This document shows positions 35,685-43,769 of a DNA stretch of 64,000 nt, piece by piece (within the stretch, counting starts at the first letter, position 1; every line of letters begins with the position of its first letter). The notes below the pieces were generated by a model. That model was not told the DNA's origin and searched no databases. It saw nothing but the letters and a program-made list of their open reading frames with translations. The stretch comes from Pseudomonas taiwanensis. GTDB lineage: Bacteria > Pseudomonadota > Gammaproteobacteria > Pseudomonadales > Pseudomonadaceae. Location: NCBI RefSeq assembly GCF_013393345.1, contig NZ_QJRF01000057.1, positions 62,001 through 126,000 on the forward strand, read 5' to 3'. The position numbers were made by a program, and so were the translations under genes.

Positions 35685-37046
35685 TCACCCCCGCGCCGGG
35701 ACGGGACGCTTGCCAGCCGCCACCGCACGCTGCCGGGTATGCAGCTCGGCCCATTTGACGGTGTTGAAGTCGCTCACCTTGTAGGGGTCGTAGCCCGGCA
35801 CCTGGGGCTCCATACGCTGCCCGCCGAGGTAGACGCCGCGAATGCGATCGCGCTCCTGCAGGATCGCGACGTTCTCCAGGGGCGAACCGTCGATACGGAT
35901 GAAGTCAGCCCGCCGCCCCACCTCGATGGCGCCCACTGGCTGCGTGGCCGGCAGCATGCGTGCCGAAACCGAGGTGGCGGCGCGCAGCGCCTCGGCTGGG
36001 GTGAAGCCCAACCAGTCCACCAGTATCTCGATCTCCCGCGCATGCCATTCACCGTAAGGCGTGATGGCGAAGCCACTGTCGCTGCCGGTCATGAAGGGCA
36101 CGCCGGCCTCGCGCGCGCGGCGCAGGTTGCGGCAGCCGACGTCGATCACCCGCTGCTGCATGGCCGCGTATCCGCTGCGGGTGGAGGGCTCGTAGTCCTC
36201 GGCGAACTCGACGTTGTTGGCCAGCATGGTGAAGGTGGGCGCCAGGTGGCTGCCGGACTCGAGCATCGCCTCGATGCAGGCGTCGTCGAGGAAGAACGCG
36301 TGGAAGATCACGTCGACCCCGGCGCGGGCGGCGTAGAGCACCGCTTCGCGGCCGTAGGCGTGCACCGCCACCTTCTTGCCGAGGCGATGGGCTTCCTCGA
36401 CCATCGCGCGGGTCTCCGCCTCGGTGAAGGCGGCGATGTGTTCGCCGTTGGCGCGGCGCTGGGTGCCGTCCATGGCGATCTTGATGAGGTCGACGCCATC
36501 CTTGGCCTGGCGGCGGATTTCGGCGATTTGCTCGTCACGGGTGGCGCACAAGCGCCCGGTGAAGTATTCCGGCGTGCCGACCCAGCTCGGGAACCAGTCG
36601 TTGAGGCTCTGGCGGTTGGCGATCACGTTGCTGCTGGCGGCGATGCGCGGTCCAGCGAACAGGCCGGCGTTGATGGCGTCGCGCACCGCGATGCTGCACT
36701 GGCCGGCGTCCCCGGGCACCACCACCGAGGTGTAGCCGGCGGCTAGCACGTGCTGGGCGAAGAACAGGCCGCGCAAGGCGCGGAATTCCGCGGAGACGTG
36801 GAGGTCGATGTCCTCCTCGCTCTTGGCGTTGCCGAACACCAGGTGGGTATGGACATCCACCAGGCCGGGCATGACGAAGTGCTCGCCGGTGTCGATCAGG
36901 GTTTCGCCTGGTAGCGGCTGCGGAGCGCTCGCGCGGGGGCCGACATGACTGAACAGGCCGTCTTCGATGATCAGCGCCTGGTCGTGGCGGGCCTGATCTT
37001 CCAGGCCGGTGAACAGGGTCTTGCAGTGGACGTGGAGTCTGGACAT
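35685..37046 (-). CDS. Metal-dependent amidohydrolase
   Basis: 453 aa TIM-barrel amidohydrolase. The first metal site VDVHTH is near residue 65, the metal-bridging Lys is probably in DLIKIAMDG near 190, His in KVAVHAYGREA near 225, and Asp in MTGSDSG near 320. It resembles the imidazolonepropionase/Xaa-Pro-dipeptidase-like group, which hydrolyses cyclic amides, dipeptides or lactone-like rings. It forms a two-gene operon with the HbpS-like gene. No signal peptide is seen; it is probably cytosolic. Confidence 0.88.
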   Translation of the reverse strand: MSRLHVHCKTLFTGLEDQARHDQALIIEDGLFSHVGPRASAPQPLPGETLIDTGEHFVMPGLVDVHTHLVFGNAKSEEDIDLHVSAEFRALRGLFFAQHVLAAGYTSVVVPGDAGQCSIAVRDAINAGLFAGPRIAASSNVIANRQSLNDWFPSWVGTPEYFTGRLCATRDEQIAEIRRQAKDGVDLIKIAMDGTQRRANGEHIAAFTEAETRAMVEEAHRLGKKVAVHAYGREAVLYAARAGVDVIFHAFFLDDACIEAMLESGSHLAPTFTMLANNVEFAEDYEPSTRSGYAAMQQRVIDVGCRNLRRAREAGVPFMTGSDSGFAITPYGEWHAREIEILVDWLGFTPAEALRAATSVSARMLPATQPVGAIEVGRRADFIRIDGSPLENVAILQERDRIRGVYLGGQRMEPQVPGYDPYKVSDFNTVKWAELHTRQRAVAAGKRPVPARG

Positions 37047-37155
37047 GGCGGTGCGGCCTCTTGTTGTCGTGCCATCACGCTACCCAGTGCCCCTGGAGTG
37101 CGGGAAGTGAAGTTTGCTGCTGGCTGGGCATGAAGGAAATTGATGGCCGCGCTTG

Positions 37156-38079
37156 TCAGGCGGCCACTTCCGCCAATAGTCCGCGTAGCCATGCCAGTGC
37201 CGGGTCGCCGTCCTGGCAGGTGTGCCACTGCAGCACCTGGCGGGTGACCGGGAACGGCAGCGGGGGCTCCAGCAGGCGTATCGGGAAGCGTCGTGCATAG
37301 AGCCGCGCCAGGCGGCTGTGGAGCGTCGCCAGGCACGGACCACCGACGACGAACTCGGGGATCAGCCCGAACTGTTCGACGGCCACCGCGACGCGCCGGT
37401 CCAGGCCCTGGCTGGCGAGGAATTCCGCCTCCATGCTGCCCTGGGCACCGGTTCCCATCTCGCGCACCACATGGGGCGCCGCCAGGTACAAGTCCAGCGT
37501 CAGGCCCTCAGCCAGCGCCGGGTTGTCTACGCAGGCGATGACGCTGAAGCCATCCTCGAACAGGGACTGTCGCGGATGGCGTTCGGAGCCGTGGGCATGG
37601 GGCAGGATCACCAGGTCGCAGTGCCGTTGTTCCAGAGCCTCGTCCACCAGGCCGCCGGCCTCGCCGCCGCGCTGCGGGACCAGGCTGAGCAACTGCAGGT
37701 CCACCCCGGGCGCCACCTGGGCCAGGAGCTGGCGCAGCGCCGGCAGCAGCACCGCCAGCACATAGTCGGAAGCCATGATGCGGAAGCGTCGCCGGGCTTG
37801 CCCGGGCTCGAAGCGGACGTTGGCGAAGGCGATCCCGCGCGCGCCGTCCAGCACCTGGTGGATGTCGGGGTGAAGGCGCTGCATCAGCGCAGTGGGCAGC
37901 ATGCGCCCACCCACCAGGACGAACAACGGGTCCTGGAAGTGTTCGCGCAATCGGCCTAGGGCGGCGCTCACCGCCGACTGGGTCAGGTGCAGGCGGTTGG
38001 CCGCCCGGGTGACGTGGCGCTCGAGAAACAACGCATCGAGCACCACCAGCAGGTTCAGGTCGAGACCGTGGAAGCGCAC
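37156..38079 (-). CDS. NodD-like LysR regulator (paralogue 1)
   Basis: 307 aa. It starts with GTG 38079, 5 bases after GGAGGAG, giving VRFHGLDLNLLVVLDALFLERHVTRAANRLHLTQSAVSAALGRLREHF, the characteristic NodD-type N-terminus. It is clearly paralogous to the LysR at 42846 ([26 protein letters not shown]), sharing [21 protein letters not shown] near the end. It overlaps the Rieske gene upstream by 25 bases, so the two form an operon. A nod-box-like site lies just before that operon. Confidence 0.9.
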   Translation of the reverse strand: MRFHGLDLNLLVVLDALFLERHVTRAANRLHLTQSAVSAALGRLREHFQDPLFVLVGGRMLPTALMQRLHPDIHQVLDGARGIAFANVRFEPGQARRRFRIMASDYVLAVLLPALRQLLAQVAPGVDLQLLSLVPQRGGEAGGLVDEALEQRHCDLVILPHAHGSERHPRQSLFEDGFSVIACVDNPALAEGLTLDLYLAAPHVVREMGTGAQGSMEAEFLASQGLDRRVAVAVEQFGLIPEFVVGGPCLATLHSRLARLYARRFPIRLLEPPLPFPVTRQVLQWHTCQDGDPALAWLRGLLAEVAA

Positions 38080-38480
38080 GCCGGCTCCTCCGTGTCGGCA
38101 AGCCCCTCCAGCCACAGGCCACCCTCGGCATCGGTCGTTACCGCAAGGGCTTGCAGCGACTGGCCGAGGCACGGGCCGAGCACGCAGAAGCCGTTGTCGG
38201 GACGGAACAGCGCGCCATGGGCGAAGCACACGATGTGCTGCCCATCACCGGACATGAAGCGGTCCTTGCGGTACTGCATGGCCACGTCCAGATGCGGGCA
38301 GAGGTTGCGGTAGACCCGCACCTGGCCGCGCCAGCGCAGGGCGAGCACGGTGTCACGGCCATGACCCCAGGGGTCGAACCCACGGGCACGGCCCTCCTCC
38401 AACTGGTCGTCGTGGCAGAGGTAGTTCAGATCGTCGGGCACGGCCGGTCTCGGAAATGCTGTTGGGGCGCAGGCTGCCAT
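38055..38480 (-). CDS. Stand-alone Rieske [2Fe-2S] protein
   Basis: 141 aa. The Rieske ligands are intact: NLCPHLDVAM (C-x-H) and IVCFAHGALFRPDNGFC (C-x2-H). No catalytic domain is present, so it is an electron carrier or a Rieske-domain accessory protein rather than an oxygenase. The start is ATG 38480, or a GTG at about residue 14 that would trim the proline-rich leader. It follows the VanA-like oxygenase gene by 58 bases in the same direction. It could serve as ferredoxin for one of the oxygenases here. Confidence 0.85.
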   Translation of the reverse strand: MAACAPTAFPRPAVPDDLNYLCHDDQLEEGRARGFDPWGHGRDTVLALRWRGQVRVYRNLCPHLDVAMQYRKDRFMSGDGQHIVCFAHGALFRPDNGFCVLGPCLGQSLQALAVTTDAEGGLWLEGLADTEEPACASTVST

Positions 38481-38494
38481 GGCGTGCCGGCCCC

Positions 38495-38527
38495 AACCAA
38501 TCGCGAGTGGCGATGCGAGGTATCGCC
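38495..38527. promoter_or_regulatory. Nod-box-like operator copy 1
   Basis: A 33-base motif starting AACCAATCG and ending TATCGCC, with ATC (38500-38502), nine bases, GAT (38512-38514). It lies between the VanA-like gene and the Rieske/LysR operon. Copies 2 and 3 are at 42785 and 45829. Confidence 0.7.
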
Positions 38528-38538
38528 CGCCGGGATAC

Positions 38539-39600
38539 TCAGGCCTGGACCGCGCGCACGTCGATCCGGGCCGCCTGCTCGTCGGCGATCAGCTTGTCCA
38601 GCACACGGCGGGCGCGCACCGCGGCTGCATCGCCGTGCAACAGGACCGGCTTCAGAGACCAGAAATCGGCGTCACCGATCATCCCCTGCTGGGCTTCGAG
38701 CATTGGCAGGTCCTCCGTGCTGAACGGCTGGTTGAGGGCGGACACCTGCTCCTCGGCGATGCGCTCACCCAACTCGCCCATCTCGCGGGGGATGGGGAAG
38801 GAGAACCAGTAGTGGGTGGTGGTGTCGGTCTCCGGGGTGAACAGGTGCGGCAGCGGGGTTTCCCGGCCCTCGGCACGCGGCTGCCCGGTAGGCACCGCGC
38901 CGGCCAGCAGGAGCATATTGGCCGGAGCGTCCCAGCGCACGTCGATCCAGCGGTCCACCGGCGTGCCGTGGACGATGCCCATCGCGCCGTAGAGGAAGTC
39001 CGGCATGATCTCGGCGACGGTCTGGCGGTACGACCAGATCGTCTCGCCCTGCTGCTCGACACGGGTGATTGCCTGGCTGACATCACTGCTGCCGAGGGTG
39101 CTCGGGTGCAGGTATTGGATGTGGGACAGGTCGAGGATGTTGTCCGACTCCAGCACGTAGTTGGCCCGCGCATGTAGGTAGCGCTTGGCAACGTAGTAGC
39201 GCGCCGGGTCCATGCAGCCAAAGTCCGGGATCGATGCTTCGTCCGCTGCCGCCACGTCGCCCATCCAGATCCAGATGAGACTGTGCTTCTCCACCACCGG
39301 GAAAGCCCTTACCCGCGCCGCCCGAGGGATGCCGCCATCACCATGGGGATTGCGGGTGCAGGCGCCGCTGCCGTCGAACTCCAGGCCGTGGTAAGCGCAG
39401 CGCACTTGGCCGTCGCACAGCGTGCCCATGGACAACGGTGCGAAACGGTGCGGGCAGCGATTGTGGATGGCCTGCACCTTGCCCGCCTCGTTGCGGAAGA
39501 AGAGCACGGACTCGTTGAGCAGCGTACGGGCGAATAGTTCGCCGGCCTTGACCTCATCGTCCCAGGCGGCGACGTACCAGGTGTTGTTCAGTAATTTCAT
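38539..39600 (-). CDS. VanA-like Rieske oxygenase (aromatic O-demethylase type)
   Basis: 353 aa. It starts MKLLNNTWYVAAW, typical of the VanA/dicamba-demethylase group. Rieske ligands: Cys49, His51, Cys68, His71 (RCPHRFAPL, RCAYHGLEF). Mononuclear iron: Asp157-x2-His160-x4-His165 in LDLSHIQYLH. ATG 39600 follows GAGGACAAG; the 157 residues of open frame upstream are not protein-like. This family demethylates methoxyaromatics or hydroxylates single rings. The VanB-like reductase at 40452 is its likely partner, although the TetR gene lies between them. Confidence 0.9.
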   Translation of the reverse strand: MKLLNNTWYVAAWDDEVKAGELFARTLLNESVLFFRNEAGKVQAIHNRCPHRFAPLSMGTLCDGQVRCAYHGLEFDGSGACTRNPHGDGGIPRAARVRAFPVVEKHSLIWIWMGDVAAADEASIPDFGCMDPARYYVAKRYLHARANYVLESDNILDLSHIQYLHPSTLGSSDVSQAITRVEQQGETIWSYRQTVAEIMPDFLYGAMGIVHGTPVDRWIDVRWDAPANMLLLAGAVPTGQPRAEGRETPLPHLFTPETDTTTHYWFSFPIPREMGELGERIAEEQVSALNQPFSTEDLPMLEAQQGMIGDADFWSLKPVLLHGDAAAVRARRVLDKLIADEQAARIDVRAVQA

Positions 39601-39640
39601 CTTGTTCTTGTCCTCATGGGCGTTTCGACAGGGTTGCCTG

Positions 39641-39722
39641 CATCGATGGCCCGTCCCCCTGATATGCTCGCGCCTTCCCGCCGTGACAGCGGCGGGAAGG
39701 CTCAGGGGACGGCCCATCGAAG
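39641..39722. repeat. Nested inverted repeat upstream of the VanA-like gene
   Basis: The inner hairpin is a perfect 11-bp stem (GCCTTCCCGCC 39672-39682 / GGCGGGAAGGC 39691-39701). It is enclosed by outer arms 39643-39662 and 39702-39720 (TCGATGGCCCGTCCC / GGGACGGCCCATCGA-like, one mismatch and one extra base). The fold would lie in the leader of the VanA-like mRNA or form a cruciform in the divergent promoter. Confidence 0.7.
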
Positions 39723-39723
39723 C

Positions 39724-39744
39724 AATGTAAGCAGCGCTCACATT
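39724..39744. promoter_or_regulatory. Candidate TetR operator
   Basis: AATGTAAGC-AGC-GCTCACATT: the arms match at 8 of 9 positions. It lies 24 bases before the TetR ATG and upstream of the VanA-like gene, the expected place for autorepression and divergent control. Confidence 0.6.
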
Positions 39745-39767
39745 AGTCATCCCCCTTACTCCGGTCA

Positions 39768-40388
39768 ATGGCTTATTCCATGAACGAGACACGTGCGTAT
39801 CACCACGGAAACCTGAGGCAATCGTTGATCGACGCCGCCCTCGAAGCGGTTGAACAGAATGGTTACCAGGAGCTATCGCTACGCGACCTGGCGCAGGCAC
39901 TGGAGGTTTCCAGGGGCGCGCCCTACCGGCACTTCGCCGATCGCGACGCCCTGTTGCGCGCCTGCGCGGGCGAAGGATTCCGCCGCCTGCTGCAAGCCCA
40001 TCGCAACGTGGCAGCGGGTACGGGCACGGCGCAGGACAAGGCGCGGGCGGCCTGCCAGGCATTCCTGGCATTCGCCGAATCGCAGCCGGGGCTGTTCCTG
40101 CTGATGTACGACTCGGGCCTGCTGCAGCAGGCCGAGGACGAAGACGAACTGGGCGGCCTGCTCCAGAGCATCTACGCGGGCATCGCGGCGACGCTGCAGG
40201 AAGCCCTGGAAGAAACCGACGATGACCGCCTGCAGGCGCGCCTGATCGCCATGTGGTCGACGCTCTACGGCTACGCGCGGCTGCGCCAGAGCCGCATGCT
40301 CAAGCCCTACATGCTGGGCTCGCTGACCCGCGAACAGACTGAAGCGGCGGTGATCGCCTCCGCCATCGGTCCGCTGCCGGCCCCCTAG
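39768..40388 (+). CDS. TetR/AcrR-family regulator
   Basis: 206 aa. The N-terminal HTH is YHHGNLRQSLIDAALEAVEQNGYQELSLRDLAQALEVSRGAPYRHFADRDALLRA, and the C-terminal ligand domain resembles TetR_C_33. The start may be ATG 39768 or ATG 39780; neither has a clear ribosome site. It is divergent from the VanA-like gene and convergent with the VanB-like gene, so it interrupts what would otherwise be one leftward catabolic unit. It probably represses the oxygenase gene until the substrate or its CoA form binds. Confidence 0.9.
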   Translation: MAYSMNETRAYHHGNLRQSLIDAALEAVEQNGYQELSLRDLAQALEVSRGAPYRHFADRDALLRACAGEGFRRLLQAHRNVAAGTGTAQDKARAACQAFLAFAESQPGLFLLMYDSGLLQQAEDEDELGGLLQSIYAGIAATLQEALEETDDDRLQARLIAMWSTLYGYARLRQSRMLKPYMLGSLTREQTEAAVIASAIGPLPAP

Positions 40389-40403
40389 GTCGCACAGCGG
40401 CGC

Positions 40404-40440
40404 ACCCTGCCGACCCTGGCGTGCGCCGGCCCGGCAGGGT
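40404..40440. terminator. Bidirectional hairpin after TetR
   Basis: ACCCTGCCG / CGGCAGGGT arms (9 bp) enclose a GC-rich 19-base loop between the convergent TetR and VanB-like genes. No T-run is seen. Confidence 0.55.
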
Positions 40441-40451
40441 TGCCACCGGGA

Positions 40452-41396
40452 TCAGAGATCCAGCACCAGTCGCGGGCTGCGCGAGCGCGAGCAGCAGGGC
40501 GTGAACTGGTCGTTGCGCCCCTGCTCCTCGACTGTGAGGAACATGTCGCGGTGCTCTGGTTCGCCTTCAAGCACGCGGGTCAGGCAAGTGCCGCAGATGC
40601 CCTGCTCGCAGGACAGCGGCAGATCGATCCCGGCCTCCTGCAACACGTCGGCCACACTGCGATCCGCCGGCACCTGGAAGCAACGCCCATCGCTGGCAAG
40701 TTGCACCTCGAAGGCACCGTCATCGCCCTTGGCCTGGGGCTCGGCAGCGAAGTACTCGCGGTGCAGGGCCGACTCCGGCCAGCCGGCCTTGCGCGCCTCG
40801 TCCAGCACGTGGGCCATGAAGCCGCCGGGACCGCAGACATACAGGTGATCGCCGTCGGCATAGTCCGCCAGCGCCTCGGCCGTCTGCAGGCGCCGGGTAT
40901 CGTCGAAGTGGAAACTCACCCGTCCGGCGAACGCCGAGGCCTCGATGCGCTCGACGAAGGCCGTGCGCGCCGCCGAGCGGCCGCAGTAGTGCATTTCGAA
41001 CTCCGCCCCGATGGCGGCCAGGCGCTCGGCCATGCAGAGGATCGGGGTAATGCCGATGCCGCCGGCGAACAGCCGCGTGCGGCGGGCGCCATGGGCCAGC
41101 GGGAAGAGGTTGCGCGGCTCGCCGATGCGGATGCCGCTGCCCTCCCCGACCTGTTCGTGCATGGCCTGCGAGCCGCCACGGCTGGCCGGGTCCAGCAGCA
41201 CGGCGATCTGGTAGCGGTGTCGCTCGTCCGGGTGGTTGCACAGCGAGTACTGGCGCACCTGGCCGTTGGGCAGATGCACATCGATATGGGAGCCGGCGCT
41301 GAACGGCGGCAACGCGCCGCCATCGGCGCGGGCCAGTTCGAAGCTGACGATGCCCTCGGCTTCCGGGTGTTTGCGGGTGACCCTGACCTCGATCAT
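40452..41396 (-). CDS. VanB-like oxygenase reductase
   Basis: 314 aa PDR-family reductase. The order is FMN-binding barrel (HVHLPNGQ...RQYSLCNHP), NAD domain ([17 protein letters not shown]), then a C-terminal plant-type [2Fe-2S] domain with CEQGICGTC and a fourth Cys near the end (TPCCSRS). It passes electrons from NAD(P)H to a Rieske oxygenase. ATG 41396 is preferred: GAGGT lies upstream and the protein then starts MIEVRVTRK; the track-length start at 41411 adds five residues. It follows the FAD monooxygenase by 103 bases in the same direction. Confidence 0.9.
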   Translation of the reverse strand: MIEVRVTRKHPEAEGIVSFELARADGGALPPFSAGSHIDVHLPNGQVRQYSLCNHPDERHRYQIAVLLDPASRGGSQAMHEQVGEGSGIRIGEPRNLFPLAHGARRTRLFAGGIGITPILCMAERLAAIGAEFEMHYCGRSAARTAFVERIEASAFAGRVSFHFDDTRRLQTAEALADYADGDHLYVCGPGGFMAHVLDEARKAGWPESALHREYFAAEPQAKGDDGAFEVQLASDGRCFQVPADRSVADVLQEAGIDLPLSCEQGICGTCLTRVLEGEPEHRDMFLTVEEQGRNDQFTPCCSRSRSPRLVLDL

Positions 41397-41499
41397 GGAC
41401 ACTGACCTCATGCAAAGACGCCCGTCGTGCCCGGAGCGAACCGGGTACGGCGTGCGGAAAGACGGGAACGGCGGCCGCTCCGGCGGCCGGCCGCGGACT

Positions 41500-42624
41500 T
41501 CAGATGGGTTCGGCTGTCAGCTTGAGCATTGCCTTGGTCAGACCGATGCGGTCGAAGCTGGCATCGCGGGCCATTTCCCGTTCGCCGGCCATGATCGAGT
41601 TCTCGCTGATGTACTTGCAGCGCTCGAAGCGGCGGTCCATGAAACGCTCCAGGCGCTCCTGAATCGAGCCCGCGCCGGTCAGTTCCAGGCTCAGCACCAG
41701 CGCGTCCTCGATGGCCATGCCGGCGCCCTGTCCCAGGTGCGGCGTGGTGGCATGGGCGGCATCGCCGATCAGCAGCACGCGGCCCTTGAACCAGGGCTCG
41801 TTGACGAACACCACCTCCATCGGCTTGTAGACAACCTGGCTGCTGTCGGTGATCTGCTCGCGCAACTCGCCCACCAGGCCGCCGATCTGGCCGATGCGGT
41901 CGCGCATCAGCTCCGCGAGCTGCGCTGGTTCGTACCAGGGATTACTCGGCTCATGGGAGGTGGAGAACATGTACATCAGGTCGTCGGCCAGCGGCACCAG
42001 GCCGGCGTTGCCTTCGGCACCTACGTAGCTCGCCAGGTGGTCGATGGACGGGTGGCGGGGGAAGTTGTAGCGCCACACCGCCTGGCCGGTGAAACGCGGC
42101 TTGTAGGTGTCGCCGAAAAGCATGCCGCGGATCTTCGAATAGACGCCGTCGGCGCCCACCACCAGGTCGTAGCGGCCGGTACTGCCGTCGGTGAAGGCCA
42201 CATCCACGCCGTCCACGTCCTGTTCGAAGGACTCCACCGTCAGCCCCAGGCGCACCTGCGCGCCCAGCTCGATCGCGGTGCCGCTCAGCACCTGGTGCAG
42301 GGCCAGGCGCGAGATGCCGACGTTGGCGGGATACTCGGGGCCGGCCAGGCGCTGTCCGGGAATGCGCACCAGGGCGTTACCCTGCAGGTCGTAGATACCC
42401 ACGTCCTCGAAGGCGTAGGCGGCGTCGAGGTAGTCGTCGAGCACGCCGAGGCGGGCCATCTCGCGCACCACGTTGCTCTGCTGGATGATGCCGACGCCGT
42501 AGACGGTCCACTCGGACTTGATCTCCACCAGGTCCACCGCCACGCCCTGGCGGCGCATTGCGATGGCCGCGCAGAGCCCGCCAATGCCGCCGCCAACTAT
42601 GAGTACCTTGCTGATATCGCTCAT
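41500..42624 (-). CDS. FAD-dependent aromatic monooxygenase
   Basis: 374 aa class A flavoprotein hydroxylase. It has the N-terminal [24 protein letters not shown] dinucleotide fold, the mid-protein DG motif ([14 protein letters not shown]) and the GD motif ([25 protein letters not shown]). It resembles salicylate- and hydroxybenzoate-hydroxylase relatives that add an OH to a phenol using NAD(P)H and O2. ATG 42624 has AAGGA upstream. It is divergent from the NodD-like LysR at 42846, with a nod-box-like site between them, and heads a unit with the VanB-like reductase. Confidence 0.9.
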   Translation of the reverse strand: MSDISKVLIVGGGIGGLCAAIAMRRQGVAVDLVEIKSEWTVYGVGIIQQSNVVREMARLGVLDDYLDAAYAFEDVGIYDLQGNALVRIPGQRLAGPEYPANVGISRLALHQVLSGTAIELGAQVRLGLTVESFEQDVDGVDVAFTDGSTGRYDLVVGADGVYSKIRGMLFGDTYKPRFTGQAVWRYNFPRHPSIDHLASYVGAEGNAGLVPLADDLMYMFSTSHEPSNPWYEPAQLAELMRDRIGQIGGLVGELREQITDSSQVVYKPMEVVFVNEPWFKGRVLLIGDAAHATTPHLGQGAGMAIEDALVLSLELTGAGSIQERLERFMDRRFERCKYISENSIMAGEREMARDASFDRIGLTKAMLKLTAEPI

Positions 42625-42784
42625 GGATGAATCCTTGTTCTTGTTGTGGGAGCGCACGGGCGATCGCGAGCGTGACGGCCCGTGCCGGGTAGGTATTTCG
42701 AGGGGGACCACGCAAGCGCGGCAGGCAGCACGACAGCCGGAGAGCGGCCCTTGGGAGCACAGGCTAGGAAGGCGCGAACAATTT

Positions 42785-42817
42785 GACTAATCGTTAGTCG
42801 GGATGCAGGGTATCGCG
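42785..42817. promoter_or_regulatory. Nod-box-like operator copy 2
   Basis: A 33-base motif starting GACTAATCG and ending TATCGCG, with ATC (42790-42792), N9, GAT (42802-42804). It contains an inner dyad GACTA-N5-TAGTC. It lies 20-30 bases before the NodD-like LysR gene in the divergent region. Confidence 0.75.
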
Positions 42818-42845
42818 AAAATAAATACAACTAGAGATGCCTGGA

Positions 42846-43769
42846 ATGCGCTTCAAGCACCTGGACCTGAACCTCCTGGTGGCACTGGATGTGCTGCTCG
42901 AAGAGCAGAACATCACCCGTGCCGCCGCCCGCCTGCACATGACCCAATCGGCCACCAGCGGTGTTCTCGGACGCCTGCGGACCTACTTCGAAGATGACCT
43001 GCTGGTGCAGGTCGGCCGCAAGATGATGCCCACCCCGCTGGCCAAGGAACTGGAAATCCCGGTTCGCGAAGTGCTGCTGAAAATCCAGACTTCCATCACC
43101 GCCAAGCCGGTCTACGACATCGCCGAGAGCAAGCGGCACTTCCGCATCATGGCCTCGGACTACCTGATCAGCGTGCTGTTCGCCGAAGTGATCCGCGAGA
43201 TCAACAACGAAGCCCCGAACATCACCTTCGAACTCATCAGCCCCGGCGAGACCGCCGTCGAGATGCTCATGCGCGGAGAGGTGGACCTGATGATCGCGCC
43301 GGAGCACTACGTCGCCAAGGAACACCCCTCGCAGTTGCTCTTCGACGAGCAGCACGTCTGCGTGGTGTGCGCCGAGAACTACAGCATCGGCGAGCGCCTG
43401 ACCCTCGAACGCTACCTGGAGCTGGGGCATGTGGGCGTCGCCTTCGGCCGCAGCCGCACGCCCGGCATCGAGGAATGGTTCATGTCCCAGTACGGCTGCA
43501 AGCGCCGCCTGGAAGTGATCACCCACGACTTCAACACCCTGCCGCAACTGGTCATCGGCACCCAGCGCGTCGCCACCATGCACAGCCGCCTCGCGCGACT
43601 CTATGCGCGCAACCTGCCGCTGCGCATCCTGCCGCCGCCCGTGGAGCTGCCGACGATGCAGGAGTACATGAGCTGGCACCGCAGCCTGGATCGCGACCCC
43701 ATGCTGCGCTGGCTGCGCGAGAAGCTGATGGAGATGGTCCGCCGCCCGGAGTCCCCCGTCACCCTCTGA
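42846..43769 (+). CDS. NodD-like LysR regulator (paralogue 2)
   Basis: 307 aa from ATG 42846, which gives the NodD-family start [56 protein letters not shown] 42837 adds three residues. The effector domain follows ([34 protein letters not shown]). It is divergent from the FAD monooxygenase and convergent with the chemoreceptor, whose stop it overlaps by 11 bases. It is the best candidate for binding the three nod-box-like sites. Confidence 0.92.
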   Translation: MRFKHLDLNLLVALDVLLEEQNITRAAARLHMTQSATSGVLGRLRTYFEDDLLVQVGRKMMPTPLAKELEIPVREVLLKIQTSITAKPVYDIAESKRHFRIMASDYLISVLFAEVIREINNEAPNITFELISPGETAVEMLMRGEVDLMIAPEHYVAKEHPSQLLFDEQHVCVVCAENYSIGERLTLERYLELGHVGVAFGRSRTPGIEEWFMSQYGCKRRLEVITHDFNTLPQLVIGTQRVATMHSRLARLYARNLPLRILPPPVELPTMQEYMSWHRSLDRDPMLRWLREKLMEMVRRPESPVTL

